Program-made: the position numbers and the translations under genes | The notes under the pieces: model-generated | Told to the model about the DNA's origin: nothing | The model's input: the letters and a program-made list of their open reading frames with translations, nothing else | Database searches by the model: none | Shown here: positions 43,030-52,378 of the stretch, one piece after another | Layout of the letters: each line of letters starts with the position of its first letter | Position numbering within the stretch: position 1 is the stretch's first letter | Assembly (NCBI RefSeq): GCF_022812285.1 | Contig: NZ_CP093300.1 | Location: forward strand, 3,844,001-3,908,000 | Length of the DNA stretch: 64,000 bases | Source of the DNA: Alkalihalobacillus sp. LMS39 | Lineage (GTDB): Bacteria > Bacillota > Bacilli > Bacillales > Bacillaceae_F | Reading direction: 5' to 3'

Positions 43030-43488
43030 CTAGTTTCTATCATTCAAATATTCTTGAATATTTTCCTCACTCGGAACTTTCTTTGTTGCAGTTGTAGTCC
43101 ATTTATCTAATATAGCAGTTACCTTATGTCCAACAACTTCATATGATACAACGTTGCCATTAACTGTGACTCTAACTCCTCTAGTTGTATCAGTAGTCCC
43201 AGTAGCCCAATCAGCATTATCAAGATATGGTTTCAATGCTTCACCATTAAGATTTGGAGTACCTGCTGCAGATGCTGGTGGAGTTCCATTCGTAGCCACA
43301 TGTAACTTCGCCGCTGCAATAACTTGCGCTGCATCAGAAACTGTTGCTCTATCATCCGTTCTATTAATCAAGTTCCCAATCGCCGGAACCGCGATTGCTA
43401 AAATAATAGCTAAAATAACGATAACTGCTAATAATTCGATTAATGTTAAACCACGTTGGTCTTTGACCATTTTGATTGCTTTTACCAT
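43030..43488 (-). CDS. Type IV major pilin-like prepilin
   Basis: A 152-residue prepilin with leader MVKAIKMVKDQRG, cleavage before LTLIELLAVIVILAIILAI, and Glu at +5. The mature part of about 139 residues is short, with an Ala/Thr/Asn-rich central region and no Cys pair. It lies directly after pilC, the usual place of the main subunit, and has a strong ribosome binding site (AGGAGG). It is the best candidate for the major pilin. Confidence 0.88.
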   Translation of the reverse strand: MVKAIKMVKDQRGLTLIELLAVIVILAIILAIAVPAIGNLINRTDDRATVSDAAQVIAAAKLHVATNGTPPASAAGTPNLNGEALKPYLDNADWATGTTDTTRGVRVTVNGNVVSYEVVGHKVTAILDKWTTTATKKVPSEENIQEYLNDRN

Positions 43489-43606
43489 GAGTAAAAACCT
43501 CCTAAGTAATTTTAAATTTTGTTTTAACTTTTGATACCTACAACTTAACTGACAGCTTCCTTCTTCTCCAGGCCACCGCCTCCTTTAAAGAAATATAATC
43601 TGGTTT

Positions 43607-44818
43607 TTATAAAAATTGGTCAAACAAGCTGAACATTGGGATAAATACCGCTAAGACGATAAACCCGACGACACCTGCAAGCACAACTACCATTATTGGT
43701 TCAATTAAGGACTTCAGCGTATCAACACTTCTGTCGACTTCTTCTTCATAAAAATCCGCTACTTTCGATAGCATTAAATCAAGTGAGCCGGTTTCTTCCC
43801 CGATGGCAATCATTTGTGTAACTAACGGTGGAAAAATCCAGCTTTCTTTTAATGGGGCTGTTAATGAATTTCCTTGCTCTAAACTATCGCGAGCTTGTAA
43901 CACGACTTTTCCCATGACAGGGTTGTTGACGACTCGTTCTACAATCGTCAACGATTGTAAAATCGGGACTGAGCTTGAAAATAAAGACGCCAGTGTCCGT
44001 GTCATTCTCGCAATCGCTGCTTTTTGTAATAGTTTTCCGAAGATTGGTAAGCGGAATGTTATCGTGCTTACCGTGTACTGGAACGCTTTGCTTCTTTTCT
44101 TCGCAACAATAAAAGCTGTTACGACAATCAGTAAAATAAGTAATACGAGCCACCAAAAGCTAGAAATGATTTCACTTGTGGCGATAACAGCGACCGTAAT
44201 CCATGGCAACTCGGCTCCTAAATCAGCAAACATATCAATAAATCTTGGGATAACAAACGTCATTAAAAACACAACGACCGCTACGGTTATAACTGATAGC
44301 ACAATCGGATAACTTAACGCCGATTGAATTTTGCTTTTAATCGTATGTTGCTTTTCAAAATAGGTCGCTAGACGTTCTAGTGTTTCATCTAAATTACCCG
44401 TTGCTTCTCCAGCTCGAATCATGTTCACAAAAATCGGTGGGAAGATTTTCGGGTGTTTTTCAACAGCATCAGAGAAAGCTGTTCCTTCTCTTAGCTCTGA
44501 ATCTACCGTAAACAACACTTTTTTTAGCCCTTTGCTTTCGGTTTGCTCTGCTAATATTTTCGTGGCATCGACAATGGTAATGCCTGAACGAATTAATGTT
44601 GCGAACTGGCGACAATACACAACGAAATCATAGTTTTTCACTTGTTTTCCGATTTGAATGTCTTTTTGAAGGACGCTTTGTTTTACTTCGTGAAGCTCAA
44701 ACGCCATAATGCCTTGTTCACGTAGGACAGCAATCGCTTGGTTTTTCGATTTTGCTTCGACTCGGCCTTGTTTTCGTTCGCCTTTTCTTGATTTTCCACT
44801 GTATTTAAATGTTGGCAT
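43607..44818 (-). CDS. pilC: Type IV pilus inner-membrane platform protein PilC
   Basis: A 403-residue platform protein with two GspF domains, each with RxGE-type motifs (MIRAGEATGNLDETLERLA and MIAIGEETGSLDLMLSKVA), and three membrane helices. N-terminal PTFKYSGKSRKGE is typical. ATG at 44818 overlaps the pilT stop codon (TAATG). Confidence 0.94.
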   Translation of the reverse strand: MPTFKYSGKSRKGERKQGRVEAKSKNQAIAVLREQGIMAFELHEVKQSVLQKDIQIGKQVKNYDFVVYCRQFATLIRSGITIVDATKILAEQTESKGLKKVLFTVDSELREGTAFSDAVEKHPKIFPPIFVNMIRAGEATGNLDETLERLATYFEKQHTIKSKIQSALSYPIVLSVITVAVVVFLMTFVIPRFIDMFADLGAELPWITVAVIATSEIISSFWWLVLLILLIVVTAFIVAKKRSKAFQYTVSTITFRLPIFGKLLQKAAIARMTRTLASLFSSSVPILQSLTIVERVVNNPVMGKVVLQARDSLEQGNSLTAPLKESWIFPPLVTQMIAIGEETGSLDLMLSKVADFYEEEVDRSVDTLKSLIEPIMVVVLAGVVGFIVLAVFIPMFSLFDQFL

Positions 44819-45858
44819 TACCACTCACCTGCTTCTAGATACGGTTTGACGATGTCCATATCGATTTCGCCTTGTTGATACAATTGCTTCATCGACATTT
44901 CAAGCGTATGCATGCCTTGTGCTTTGCTCGTTTGCATAATGCTTTTAATTTGATGATTTTTTTCACTTCGGATCAAATTCGCAACAGAAGGTTGATTAAT
45001 TAAAATTTCTGTCGCAGCCACTCGTCCTTTTCCCGACTGCGTTGGAAATAACCGCTGAGAAATGATACCAACTAACACAGATGCTAATTGAATTCGAATT
45101 TGTGGCTGTTGATGCGGAGGAAACACATCAATAATCCGGTCAATTGTTTGTGGTGCACTGCTTGTATGAAGGGTTGCTAACACGAGATGACCTGTTTCCG
45201 CTGCAGTGATTGCCGTAGAAATCGTTTCTAAATCTCGCATTTCTCCAACTAATATAATGTCAGGGTCTTGTCGTAACGCTGCACGCAATCCGGTTGAAAA
45301 GCTTTGTGTATCAAATCCAATTTCTCGTTGATTAATAATCGAGCGACTATGTTTATGCAAATACTCAATCGGGTCTTCTAATGTCACAATATGTTTTGAA
45401 TCTCGTTGATTCACATAATCTATCATCGCTGCTAGAGTCGTAGATTTCCCTGAGCCTGTTGGTCCAGTTACTAAAATTAACCCTTGTGGTTTCTCTACTA
45501 AATCTTTTAATAAAGACGGCATTTGCAATTGTTCTAAGCTTGGAATTGTCGATGGAATGACACGAGCGACAATGCCAATATGACTGCGCTGATGATAGAC
45601 ATTTAAACGAAACCTAGACACATTTGGAATGCCATATGAAAAGTCTAATTCGCCTTTTTCTATAAAAAGATTCCACTGACTTTCAGGGATTAATGTTTTC
45701 GCCATCTCATGAACATGTTCAGGACGCAGCGGTTCACTCCCATATTGCTTTAATGATCCATGAAGACGAACAATCGGTGGTGCCCCTATCGTTACATGTA
45801 AGTCAGACGCATTTGCTTCACACGCCATCGTAAGAAGTTCATTGATATCGTAGCTCAC
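44818..45858 (-). CDS. pilT: Pilus retraction ATPase PilT
   Basis: A 346-residue hexameric ATPase for pilus disassembly. Walker A GPTGSGKSTT, the Asp box TLEDPIEYLH, Walker B DIILVGEMRD, the His box TGHLVLATLHTSSA and the C-terminal AIRNLIRE-like VANLIRSEKNHQI. I chose GTG at 45858 after AAGGAGG, which gives the usual PilT length. B. subtilis ComG has no PilT, so this locus encodes a true retractile pilus. Confidence 0.94.
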   Translation of the reverse strand: MSYDINELLTMACEANASDLHVTIGAPPIVRLHGSLKQYGSEPLRPEHVHEMAKTLIPESQWNLFIEKGELDFSYGIPNVSRFRLNVYHQRSHIGIVARVIPSTIPSLEQLQMPSLLKDLVEKPQGLILVTGPTGSGKSTTLAAMIDYVNQRDSKHIVTLEDPIEYLHKHSRSIINQREIGFDTQSFSTGLRAALRQDPDIILVGEMRDLETISTAITAAETGHLVLATLHTSSAPQTIDRIIDVFPPHQQPQIRIQLASVLVGIISQRLFPTQSGKGRVAATEILINQPSVANLIRSEKNHQIKSIMQTSKAQGMHTLEMSMKQLYQQGEIDMDIVKPYLEAGEW

Positions 45859-45877
45859 CTGTTCGTCCTCCTTTTCA

Positions 45878-47533
45878 CTATTCTGATAAGGCGACACGCA
45901 ACACTTCTTCTGTTGTCGTTAAGCCTTCTTTTACTTTTTGTAATCCATCATCCAATAAAAACATCGTTCCGGCTTGCTTTGCATACTCACGCATTTGCGC
46001 TGTACTGCTCCTGGCCATAATCATCGCTCGCATTTCATCATCAATAATCAATACTTCATGAATGGCCAATCGTCCACGATATCCTGACATATTACAACTT
46101 GAACAGCCTTTGCCTCGTTTTATCGTTTCAATATGGATATTGCGGTTTGCAAATATTTCTTTTTCCCGTTCCGTTGCTTCCATCGTTTCCGCGCAATCAC
46201 GGCAAACTTTACGAACAAGACGTTGGGCTACTACACCAGCTAAAGAAGAGGAAATTAAAAATGGTTCAACTCCCATATCATCTAATCGGGTAATACTCGC
46301 AATAGAGCTATTCGTATGAAGTGTACTAAGCACAAGATGTCCAGTTAACGAGGCACGGATGGCAATTTGGGCCGTTTCTAAATCACGAATTTCTCCGACC
46401 ATGACGATGTCTGGGTCTTGTCGCAAAATCGAACGTAATCCTTTTGCAAATGTCATTCCAACATTTTCATTCACTTGCACTTGGTTAATGCCTTCAAGTT
46501 GATACTCAACCGGGTCTTCTACTGTAATGATGTTTACATCTTCTGAATTTAGTTTTTGAAGAGCCGCATATAATGTCGATGATTTCCCTGAACCCGTTGG
46601 CCCAGTAATCAATACGATCCCATTTGGTTTTTCAATCATTTGTGCGAACTTTTCTTTGTTTTCTTGACTAAAACCAATTTTTTCAATATCACTAATCGCA
46701 TTAGATAGATCAAGAATACGCATAACAATTTTCTCACCATATATAGATGGAAGTGTTGAAAGTCGAATATCAATCGGTTTAAAATGAACATTTATTTTCA
46801 TACGACCATCTTGAGGAACACGATTTTCTGTAATATTTAAATTCCCCATAATTTTAATGCGTGCTGTGATGACGTTTTGTAAATGCTTTGGAATCGTTCG
46901 TTCTGTTTTTAACATGCCATCAACACGATAGCGAACGCGAAAATCTCGTTCTTGTGGGTCGATATGAATATCACTTACACGCTGTGCAACCGCATTGGAA
47001 ATAATTTGATTTACTAGTTTTACAATCGGAGCATCTTCGTCCGTCATTTTCGCTTCATTAATATCTTCATCTTTTGGCAGGTCACTCATAACTTCTTCCA
47101 TCGAATCTTGTAAATCATAAAATTTACTAATTGTTCGGAATAAATCATCTTTTGTTGCGATCCCTGCTTCGATTTGAAAGCCTGTCGCCATCCGTAATTC
47201 TTCAATCGCAAAATAGTCCATAGGGTCAGCCATCGCCACAAATAATTTCCCGTGTTCCTTTTTTAAAGGCATGACATTAAAGCGTTTTGCTAACTCTTTC
47301 GGAATCAATGAAAGAATGGATGAGTCGATTGGATACGAATATAACTTAATATGAGGAATACCAAGCTGATACTCTAGAACTTCAATGAGTTGAAGTTCTG
47401 TAATATAACCTTCTCGTAATAAGGCATCCCCTAGCTTTTCTTCTCTCGACTTTTCTTGCAATGTTTTTACTAGTTGCTCTTCTGTAATTAAGTTGGACTC
47501 TACTAATAAATCACCAAGTCGTTTTCGTATCAT
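45878..47533 (-). CDS. pilB: Pilus assembly ATPase PilB
   Basis: A 551-residue extension ATPase. An N-terminal MshEN domain (KRLGDLLVESNLITEEQL; residues about 1-150), the linker, Walker A GPTGSGKSS, Asp box VEDPVEYQL, Walker B DIVMVGEIRD, and the tetracysteine zinc site CRDC...CSSC near residue 445. Presence of MshEN suggests control by cyclic di-GMP, as known for MshE and some PilB. ATG at 47533 follows AAAGGAGGG. Confidence 0.95.
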   Translation of the reverse strand: MIRKRLGDLLVESNLITEEQLVKTLQEKSREEKLGDALLREGYITELQLIEVLEYQLGIPHIKLYSYPIDSSILSLIPKELAKRFNVMPLKKEHGKLFVAMADPMDYFAIEELRMATGFQIEAGIATKDDLFRTISKFYDLQDSMEEVMSDLPKDEDINEAKMTDEDAPIVKLVNQIISNAVAQRVSDIHIDPQERDFRVRYRVDGMLKTERTIPKHLQNVITARIKIMGNLNITENRVPQDGRMKINVHFKPIDIRLSTLPSIYGEKIVMRILDLSNAISDIEKIGFSQENKEKFAQMIEKPNGIVLITGPTGSGKSSTLYAALQKLNSEDVNIITVEDPVEYQLEGINQVQVNENVGMTFAKGLRSILRQDPDIVMVGEIRDLETAQIAIRASLTGHLVLSTLHTNSSIASITRLDDMGVEPFLISSSLAGVVAQRLVRKVCRDCAETMEATEREKEIFANRNIHIETIKRGKGCSSCNMSGYRGRLAIHEVLIIDDEMRAMIMARSSTAQMREYAKQAGTMFLLDDGLQKVKEGLTTTEEVLRVALSE

Positions 47534-47550
47534 GCGTTTCCCTCCTTTCA

Positions 47551-48879
47551 CTATTTATAATCCGTAATGACTTCCTCCCCTTTAAGTGGAAATTCATCAT
47601 CATCTTCTTCTTTTTCACTATCATCACGACCTGTTTGGTCATCGGAATCTGAATCGGTCTCATTTTCTTGCTCGAGCTCTTGACTTGTTGGTACTGTCAC
47701 TTCAAGAACTTTTGGAGAAATCGCGACAATTTTTGGAGTAGGTCTGTAAAAGTTTTGCGCGAGTCTCACTTTATCGACTTGCCCACCACTTTGGTTTTTC
47801 ATCACACGGTACACATCCACTCGCAATCCAGCTTTGCCATTTTTCTCAAGTCTTTCTTCGTTTGGACGAAGGCCGGAATCATAGCGATAAATCGTTCTTG
47901 GTTCGATTTCTGTTTCATTTTCCATTTCAAATGAGTAGAAAAATGTCGGACTATAACTGAGTAAAGAAAAATGTAGCTTATCATCTTCACGCTCAATATG
48001 AATCGTAAACGATACCTCTTCACTGTTATGGATCACTAAGTCTTTTTCTCGTTTCTTTACTTCCGCTTCAAGTCCTGGTTGAATGAAATCAGGAATTTCT
48101 TCCATTTGATGTCGTTCATTAATTTCTAAATTTGATTGGATAGCTAAGGCGTACACACCTGATGCAACAATCGATATCGCTTCACTTGAAATGATTGTAT
48201 CTGCATTTGCATCAGAAGCTTTAAGAAATGAAAAAGTCGACTGTCCTTCGATTACATATCCGTCTAAGTTGGCAATGACATTTGCTGCGGATGAAAGTGT
48301 TCCTTGAGCAATGTCTTCGATTGAGAATGTCGCAATCGTCACTTGTTCTTCTGCCATTCCTTCATGGTAGACCGCTTGTACCGCGTTTTCCTCTAACTGT
48401 ATCGCTTGTGATAGTATCTGTTGAATCGTTTCTTCTTTCTTTATCGTAGACGACCAATGAATTGTTACTTCATCGATATTTTTCATTTGTACTTCTAACG
48501 GAATATGAACAGGTTCAACTTGTTTTGAAAATTGAAACCATGAAGTTTTCGTTTCGTCTTTCATGATTTGAATCGATGTCTTTGGCTGAAAGTGAAAATG
48601 GTCACGTTGAAACTCATAAAAGCCACCTGTACTCGTTTCAATAATAAGGGCTTCTCCTTCACTCCACTCCTTTATTTCGGCTTGAAGCTTTTCAATAGCC
48701 TCATCTTCGCTTAATCCACCAACTTGAATACCACCAATCGTCGAACCTTCAGGAATAGAGGCTTGCGCACTTCCTAAAAGCGGAGCAACACTTACTGATA
48801 TACCAACCAAGACGATAGCTTGAATTAAAAATAATACATATACTTTTTTTAATGTGTTGTTCCGTTTTGTTTGAGCCAC
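47551..48879 (-). CDS. VanW/G5-type membrane-anchored surface protein in the pilus operon
   Basis: A 442-residue exported protein. One N-terminal helix (residues 12-35) is followed by a peptidoglycan-binding-like repeat (STIGGIQVGGLSEDEAIEKL), a weak VanW-like middle region (EGQSTFSFLKASDANAD), and a G5-like domain near residues 325-390 (TIYRYDSGLRPNEERLEKNG, then LRVDVYRVM). The C-terminus is acidic and disordered (DSDSDDQTGRDDSEKEEDDD). Its place in front of pilB suggests that it helps the pilus pass the thick wall. No known pilus component has this layout that I can name. Confidence 0.7.
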   Translation of the reverse strand: MAQTKRNNTLKKVYVLFLIQAIVLVGISVSVAPLLGSAQASIPEGSTIGGIQVGGLSEDEAIEKLQAEIKEWSEGEALIIETSTGGFYEFQRDHFHFQPKTSIQIMKDETKTSWFQFSKQVEPVHIPLEVQMKNIDEVTIHWSSTIKKEETIQQILSQAIQLEENAVQAVYHEGMAEEQVTIATFSIEDIAQGTLSSAANVIANLDGYVIEGQSTFSFLKASDANADTIISSEAISIVASGVYALAIQSNLEINERHQMEEIPDFIQPGLEAEVKKREKDLVIHNSEEVSFTIHIEREDDKLHFSLLSYSPTFFYSFEMENETEIEPRTIYRYDSGLRPNEERLEKNGKAGLRVDVYRVMKNQSGGQVDKVRLAQNFYRPTPKIVAISPKVLEVTVPTSQELEQENETDSDSDDQTGRDDSEKEEDDDEFPLKGEEVITDYK

Positions 48880-48907
48880 TTCAAGTTCTCCTCACTTCCA
48901 GAAATTT

Positions 48908-49249
48908 TTACATTTTAATATCTTGTAATTCTATTTTTTCTTTTGATTCCACTTGATTGTCATCTTCGGTGTTTACGATTTCGGATGAGGAAATCATCTT
49001 CTCGTTTTCTTCAAATTCTTCTTCTTTTACAAACCATTTCAATACAAAATATGTAGCTAGTATCATAAGTAAAAAGACTAGCAAGGCAAATTCCCCTCCT
49101 ATTAACTGATAGGTAATTAGCGCTATACTAGCAATCATAATCGCAAAAACACAACTCGTATACTGTTGTTTTTTTGTTACATTCTCAATTTTTGTAAATA
49201 TATTTATTGCGACTAAGGCGAGAACGAGTACTACTACTATCAACGTCAT
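48908..49249 (-). CDS. Small membrane protein at the head of the pilus operon
   Basis: A 113-residue protein with three helices (residues about 1-20, 35-50 and 55-75) and a charged C-terminal tail of 35 residues, rich in Glu. ATG at 49249 follows GGAGGTGA. It is separated from the VanW/G5 gene by 28 bases, so they are co-transcribed. No family recognised. The spacer 49250-49440 is strongly AT-rich and should hold the minus-strand operon promoter, but no clear box stands out. Confidence 0.65.
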   Translation of the reverse strand: MTLIVVVLVLALVAINIFTKIENVTKKQQYTSCVFAIMIASIALITYQLIGGEFALLVFLLMILATYFVLKWFVKEEEFEENEKMISSSEIVNTEDDNQVESKEKIELQDIKM

Positions 49250-49440
49250 TAGTCTCACCTCCGACTTCACATTTATTAGTTCTAAATATCCATTATCCGA
49301 CGTAAATAAACAATTTTTTTAGGGTTTTTTACATAATTATATAAAAAAGTATAAAACATATGATAAAATATTACTAGATATTTTTTACAGATTATACTTA
49401 TTTTTTTATTTCATTTCACTATATTTTTCAGAATCCCAAA

Positions 49441-49468
49441 TTGTTTTTTTCGAAAATACCGATACAAT
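49441..49468 (+). promoter_or_regulatory. Probable promoter of the divergent minor-pilin operon
   Basis: TTGTTT, 16-bp spacer, TACAAT. It lies about 70 bases before the start codon at 49540, which has the site AAAAGGAG. Confidence 0.55.
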
Positions 49469-49539
49469 AATAAATAGATTAGTAATGTTCCATATTTCCT
49501 AATAAAAAGTAAACCGTTGTAAAAAGGAGCCGATCGCTC

Positions 49540-50049
49540 ATGATAAAAAAACTTCTGACAAAACAAGAAACCGGGTTTACATTACTAGAAGTCGTAGCTG
49601 CGTTAACGATTGTTACGATTATTTTAATTCCTTTGATTGGGTATTTTGCCCAGGCCAGTTTTGCGACAAAGGAAAATCAAAGTCGGACCGTTGCTTCCTA
49701 TGCAGCAAGAAATGCTCTTGTTTATGTTGAAAAATTACCATTTTCTGATTCGAATCCTGAATCAATAACTCATTTTCTTGCAGATAAGACAACGCTCAGC
49801 GCGAATGATTGCTCAGAATTAAGCTTGTTTTTTTCAGACATTACAGAAGGCGAATGTGAAAATATATTTCAGCCGACATTAAACAATGTTCCTTATTATG
49901 TAAACATTACCTTTACCGAAGAAGAGTCTAGTCTTGACCCTTACCTTATACCGCTTAAGATTGAAGTTTATCGACATGCAGATTTAGGAGGAAAAGCCAT
50001 TGCGACGATTAGTGGACATATTATCCATGAAGACTTACGTTATAAATAA
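49540..50049 (+). CDS. Minor prepilin (PilV-like)
   Basis: A 169-residue prepilin with leader MIKKLLTKQETG and mature start FTLLEVVAALTIVTIILIPL (Glu at +5). The body has an acidic region with two Cys (NDCSELS, EGECEN) and ends in an extended part. It is the first gene of a three-gene plus-strand operon divergent from the pilus operon. Minor prepilins usually prime assembly or sit at the tip. PilV is a positional name. Confidence 0.8.
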   Translation: MIKKLLTKQETGFTLLEVVAALTIVTIILIPLIGYFAQASFATKENQSRTVASYAARNALVYVEKLPFSDSNPESITHFLADKTTLSANDCSELSLFFSDITEGECENIFQPTLNNVPYYVNITFTEEESSLDPYLIPLKIEVYRHADLGGKAIATISGHIIHEDLRYK

Positions 50050-50557
50050 CGAACGTGGATTGACTCTTATAGAGCTATTAGCTGGACTAGTCGTTTCAAC
50101 GGTCATCTTAGGGCTCATCTACGGTGTAACTTTGATGGGAATGAATCAATTTAATTTAACTAGTAAAGAGCTTCAATACCGAAGCGAGGCTGATTATTTA
50201 ATTAAAATGGTCTTAAATGAAATGTACGAATTTTCTCCAGACCGTGTCACAGATGATGATAATACACTCATTCTCGCAAAGGAAAAAGCCATTTCCATCG
50301 CCGATGATGGCATCATTGAAGAAAAAGAAGCAGAGCTTGAAGAAAAGTCAATCCGACTAGAAGCTGGTCAGTTATATGTTGGTGATACCCCACTATTAAC
50401 TGGAAATGTCCGGCTGGAAGAAGGGTCTAGCTTAACCGTGACATGTAATGAAGAAAGCTGTGAATCAGGAATCATTGATATTGTTTTTATCCTTTCCGAC
50501 CCAAACGCTCAATATGAAATAACCCCATTAAAAGTGGAAAGCTCATTTGGGTTTTAG
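50000..50557 (+). CDS. Minor prepilin (PilW-like)
   Basis: A 185-residue prepilin with cleavage site NNERG-LTLIELLAGLVVST and Glu at +5. The start is TTG at 50000, eight bases after AGGAGG; an ATG at 50027 would give an 11-residue leader but has no good site. It overlaps the preceding gene by 50 bases. The body has a Cys pair (VTCNEESCES) and many acidic residues. Likely acts with its neighbours as a tip complex. Confidence 0.8.
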   Translation: MRRLVDILSMKTYVINNERGLTLIELLAGLVVSTVILGLIYGVTLMGMNQFNLTSKELQYRSEADYLIKMVLNEMYEFSPDRVTDDDNTLILAKEKAISIADDGIIEEKEAELEEKSIRLEAGQLYVGDTPLLTGNVRLEEGSSLTVTCNEESCESGIIDIVFILSDPNAQYEITPLKVESSFGF

Positions 50558-50568
50558 GAGGCCAACTT

Positions 50569-52236
50569 ATGAAAAACGAACGAGGTTCTGCCTTACTTAC
50601 CGTCCTATTGATGTCCGTTATTCTACTCACCTTAGGACTTGCAATTATTGCTTATAGTATTGGCGACGCTAAAATGACAACAATTAGTCAACAAGATTTA
50701 TCGAATATCCATGAAGCGAAGATGGCGATTGAAGAAGCAACAGCTATTATTCAAACGGAAATTGTTGATGAAGTTGGAACCCGCTATTATACACCGAGTG
50801 AATTTGAAACGACTGTTGTCGGTGATTTCAAAAAGGAATATACGTTTGATGAGGAAGGTTTGGAATTTAGCATTGACCATTTTCCAACAACTCGGAATTT
50901 CTTTATCGTTGACACAACAGCCGACTCTATTGACCGAATGAAAGATTTAAGTCGAAGGTTTGATATTATCGCAAGAGGGATGGATGAAAACGGTCTGTAT
51001 CGGTATTTTAAACAAACAGTCTATGTATCTGCTATCCCAAGCTTTTTATATTTTGGTGTCGGTTCGAATGAAACAGTAACCTTAAATGGAAGTCCATTTA
51101 TTCAAGGTGATATGTATGTAGGCAATGAACTGACAATGACTGCTACAGCTGAATATAAGCTTGCGACAGAAACTGGGGTGATTTCAAAAACGTTTAATAC
51201 AAACTATCCATATTTTTCAAATAATGACACACTATCCAATGTGTATAAACAGTCATCATCTACGGTAATTCCTGAGTATGTGAATGTTGCTGATGGTCAG
51301 CCAAATCTAGTGTTAACATATCCAAGACCTTTTATTGACGTTGATTTACGAAAAACATTCGTCGATAAAGTCAATGCCCTGATTGATACGACAATTGAGC
51401 CTGAAACAGACATTCCGCTCGTCATCCAGCAGCTTAAGATGGATTTTACTGTAAGTGAAATCCAAGACGCATCTGCGATGACAAATGAAAATCAATCGTA
51501 TTTATTCACATCAGATGGAAGTGGAGGTCAAACGTTTTTCATCGACCAAAATGTAACACTTGGTGATGACCAATGGTTAATCGTTGATGGAAATTTATTT
51601 ATTTATACGTATCGGGATATAGAGTTTAAAGGAAATGTTCTAGTGACAGGGGATATTTATATTGTTGGTGCTCGATTTGAAGATGAACTGGAATTACATG
51701 AGCAACCTTCTTTTTTCTTTGACTCAACGATGATCGGTCTTGGAAAAGCACTCATATTGGATGCACAAATAAATCCTAGTACCGAAAGCAACACTTTTAT
51801 CATGATGACCGAAGGCGAAGATACTCATTTTACTAGACCTGAAAATGTAGAAACGATTTCATCTGGAATTGAACTCGCACGAATTAATGAATTCAAGGAA
51901 GACCCGCTAGAAATTAATGCTTTTCTTTATACGAGTCAAGACGCGACACTTTATGGAGTAGGGTCAAATATTAAAATAACAGGTGGTATATTTTCCAAGA
52001 AAGATTTAACGATTAATGCGGTTAGAGGTTCTGTTGTTGACGATGCAACGTCAGTAAATGGGATTCGCTTTTCTTCTCCGCAAGAAACAAGTGTGTACCC
52101 AAACGAATCAAGGTTCCAAGTGTATCACAACCGAGAAGTACTTACATTGCTACAAAAGCAAGAAGGTTCTTATTTAGGGTTACCACGAACTGATCGACTA
52201 ACACTCTTAATCGACAGGTTAGAAGTGATACGATAA
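50569..52236 (+). CDS. PilX-like prepilin with large beta-rich domain, candidate pilus tip protein
   Basis: A 555-residue protein starting MKNERG-SALLTVLLMSVILL: a class III-like signal without Glu at +5, as in PilX/GspK tip proteins. A helical stretch (residues 30-70) leads to a beta-rich body with polymer-like repeats (NETVTLNGSPFIQGDMYVGN, then NVTLGDDQWLIVDGNLFIYT). The large size and the place as last gene of the minor-pilin operon suggest a tip adhesin that lacks the +5 Glu because nothing sits above it. A terminator follows at 52323. Target unknown. Confidence 0.78.
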   Translation: MKNERGSALLTVLLMSVILLTLGLAIIAYSIGDAKMTTISQQDLSNIHEAKMAIEEATAIIQTEIVDEVGTRYYTPSEFETTVVGDFKKEYTFDEEGLEFSIDHFPTTRNFFIVDTTADSIDRMKDLSRRFDIIARGMDENGLYRYFKQTVYVSAIPSFLYFGVGSNETVTLNGSPFIQGDMYVGNELTMTATAEYKLATETGVISKTFNTNYPYFSNNDTLSNVYKQSSSTVIPEYVNVADGQPNLVLTYPRPFIDVDLRKTFVDKVNALIDTTIEPETDIPLVIQQLKMDFTVSEIQDASAMTNENQSYLFTSDGSGGQTFFIDQNVTLGDDQWLIVDGNLFIYTYRDIEFKGNVLVTGDIYIVGARFEDELELHEQPSFFFDSTMIGLGKALILDAQINPSTESNTFIMMTEGEDTHFTRPENVETISSGIELARINEFKEDPLEINAFLYTSQDATLYGVGSNIKITGGIFSKKDLTINAVRGSVVDDATSVNGIRFSSPQETSVYPNESRFQVYHNREVLTLLQKQEGSYLGLPRTDRLTLLIDRLEVIR

Positions 52237-52322
52237 TAGGATTAAAGAAAAATCACAGACAATCTCACATGCTAAAGTACACAACTTCCATTCCAAAACG
52301 ATTATAAATCCCAGTGAAAGAG

Positions 52323-52350
52323 GCACGAAGAATATTCTTCGTGCTTTTAA
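52323..52350 (+). terminator. Terminator of the minor-pilin operon
   Basis: The perfect stem GCACGAAGAA / TTCTTCGTGC is followed by TTTTAA on the plus strand, 87 bases after the PilX-like gene. Confidence 0.85.
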
Positions 52351-52378
52351 TAAACATATTTGTATAAACGAAAAAAAG

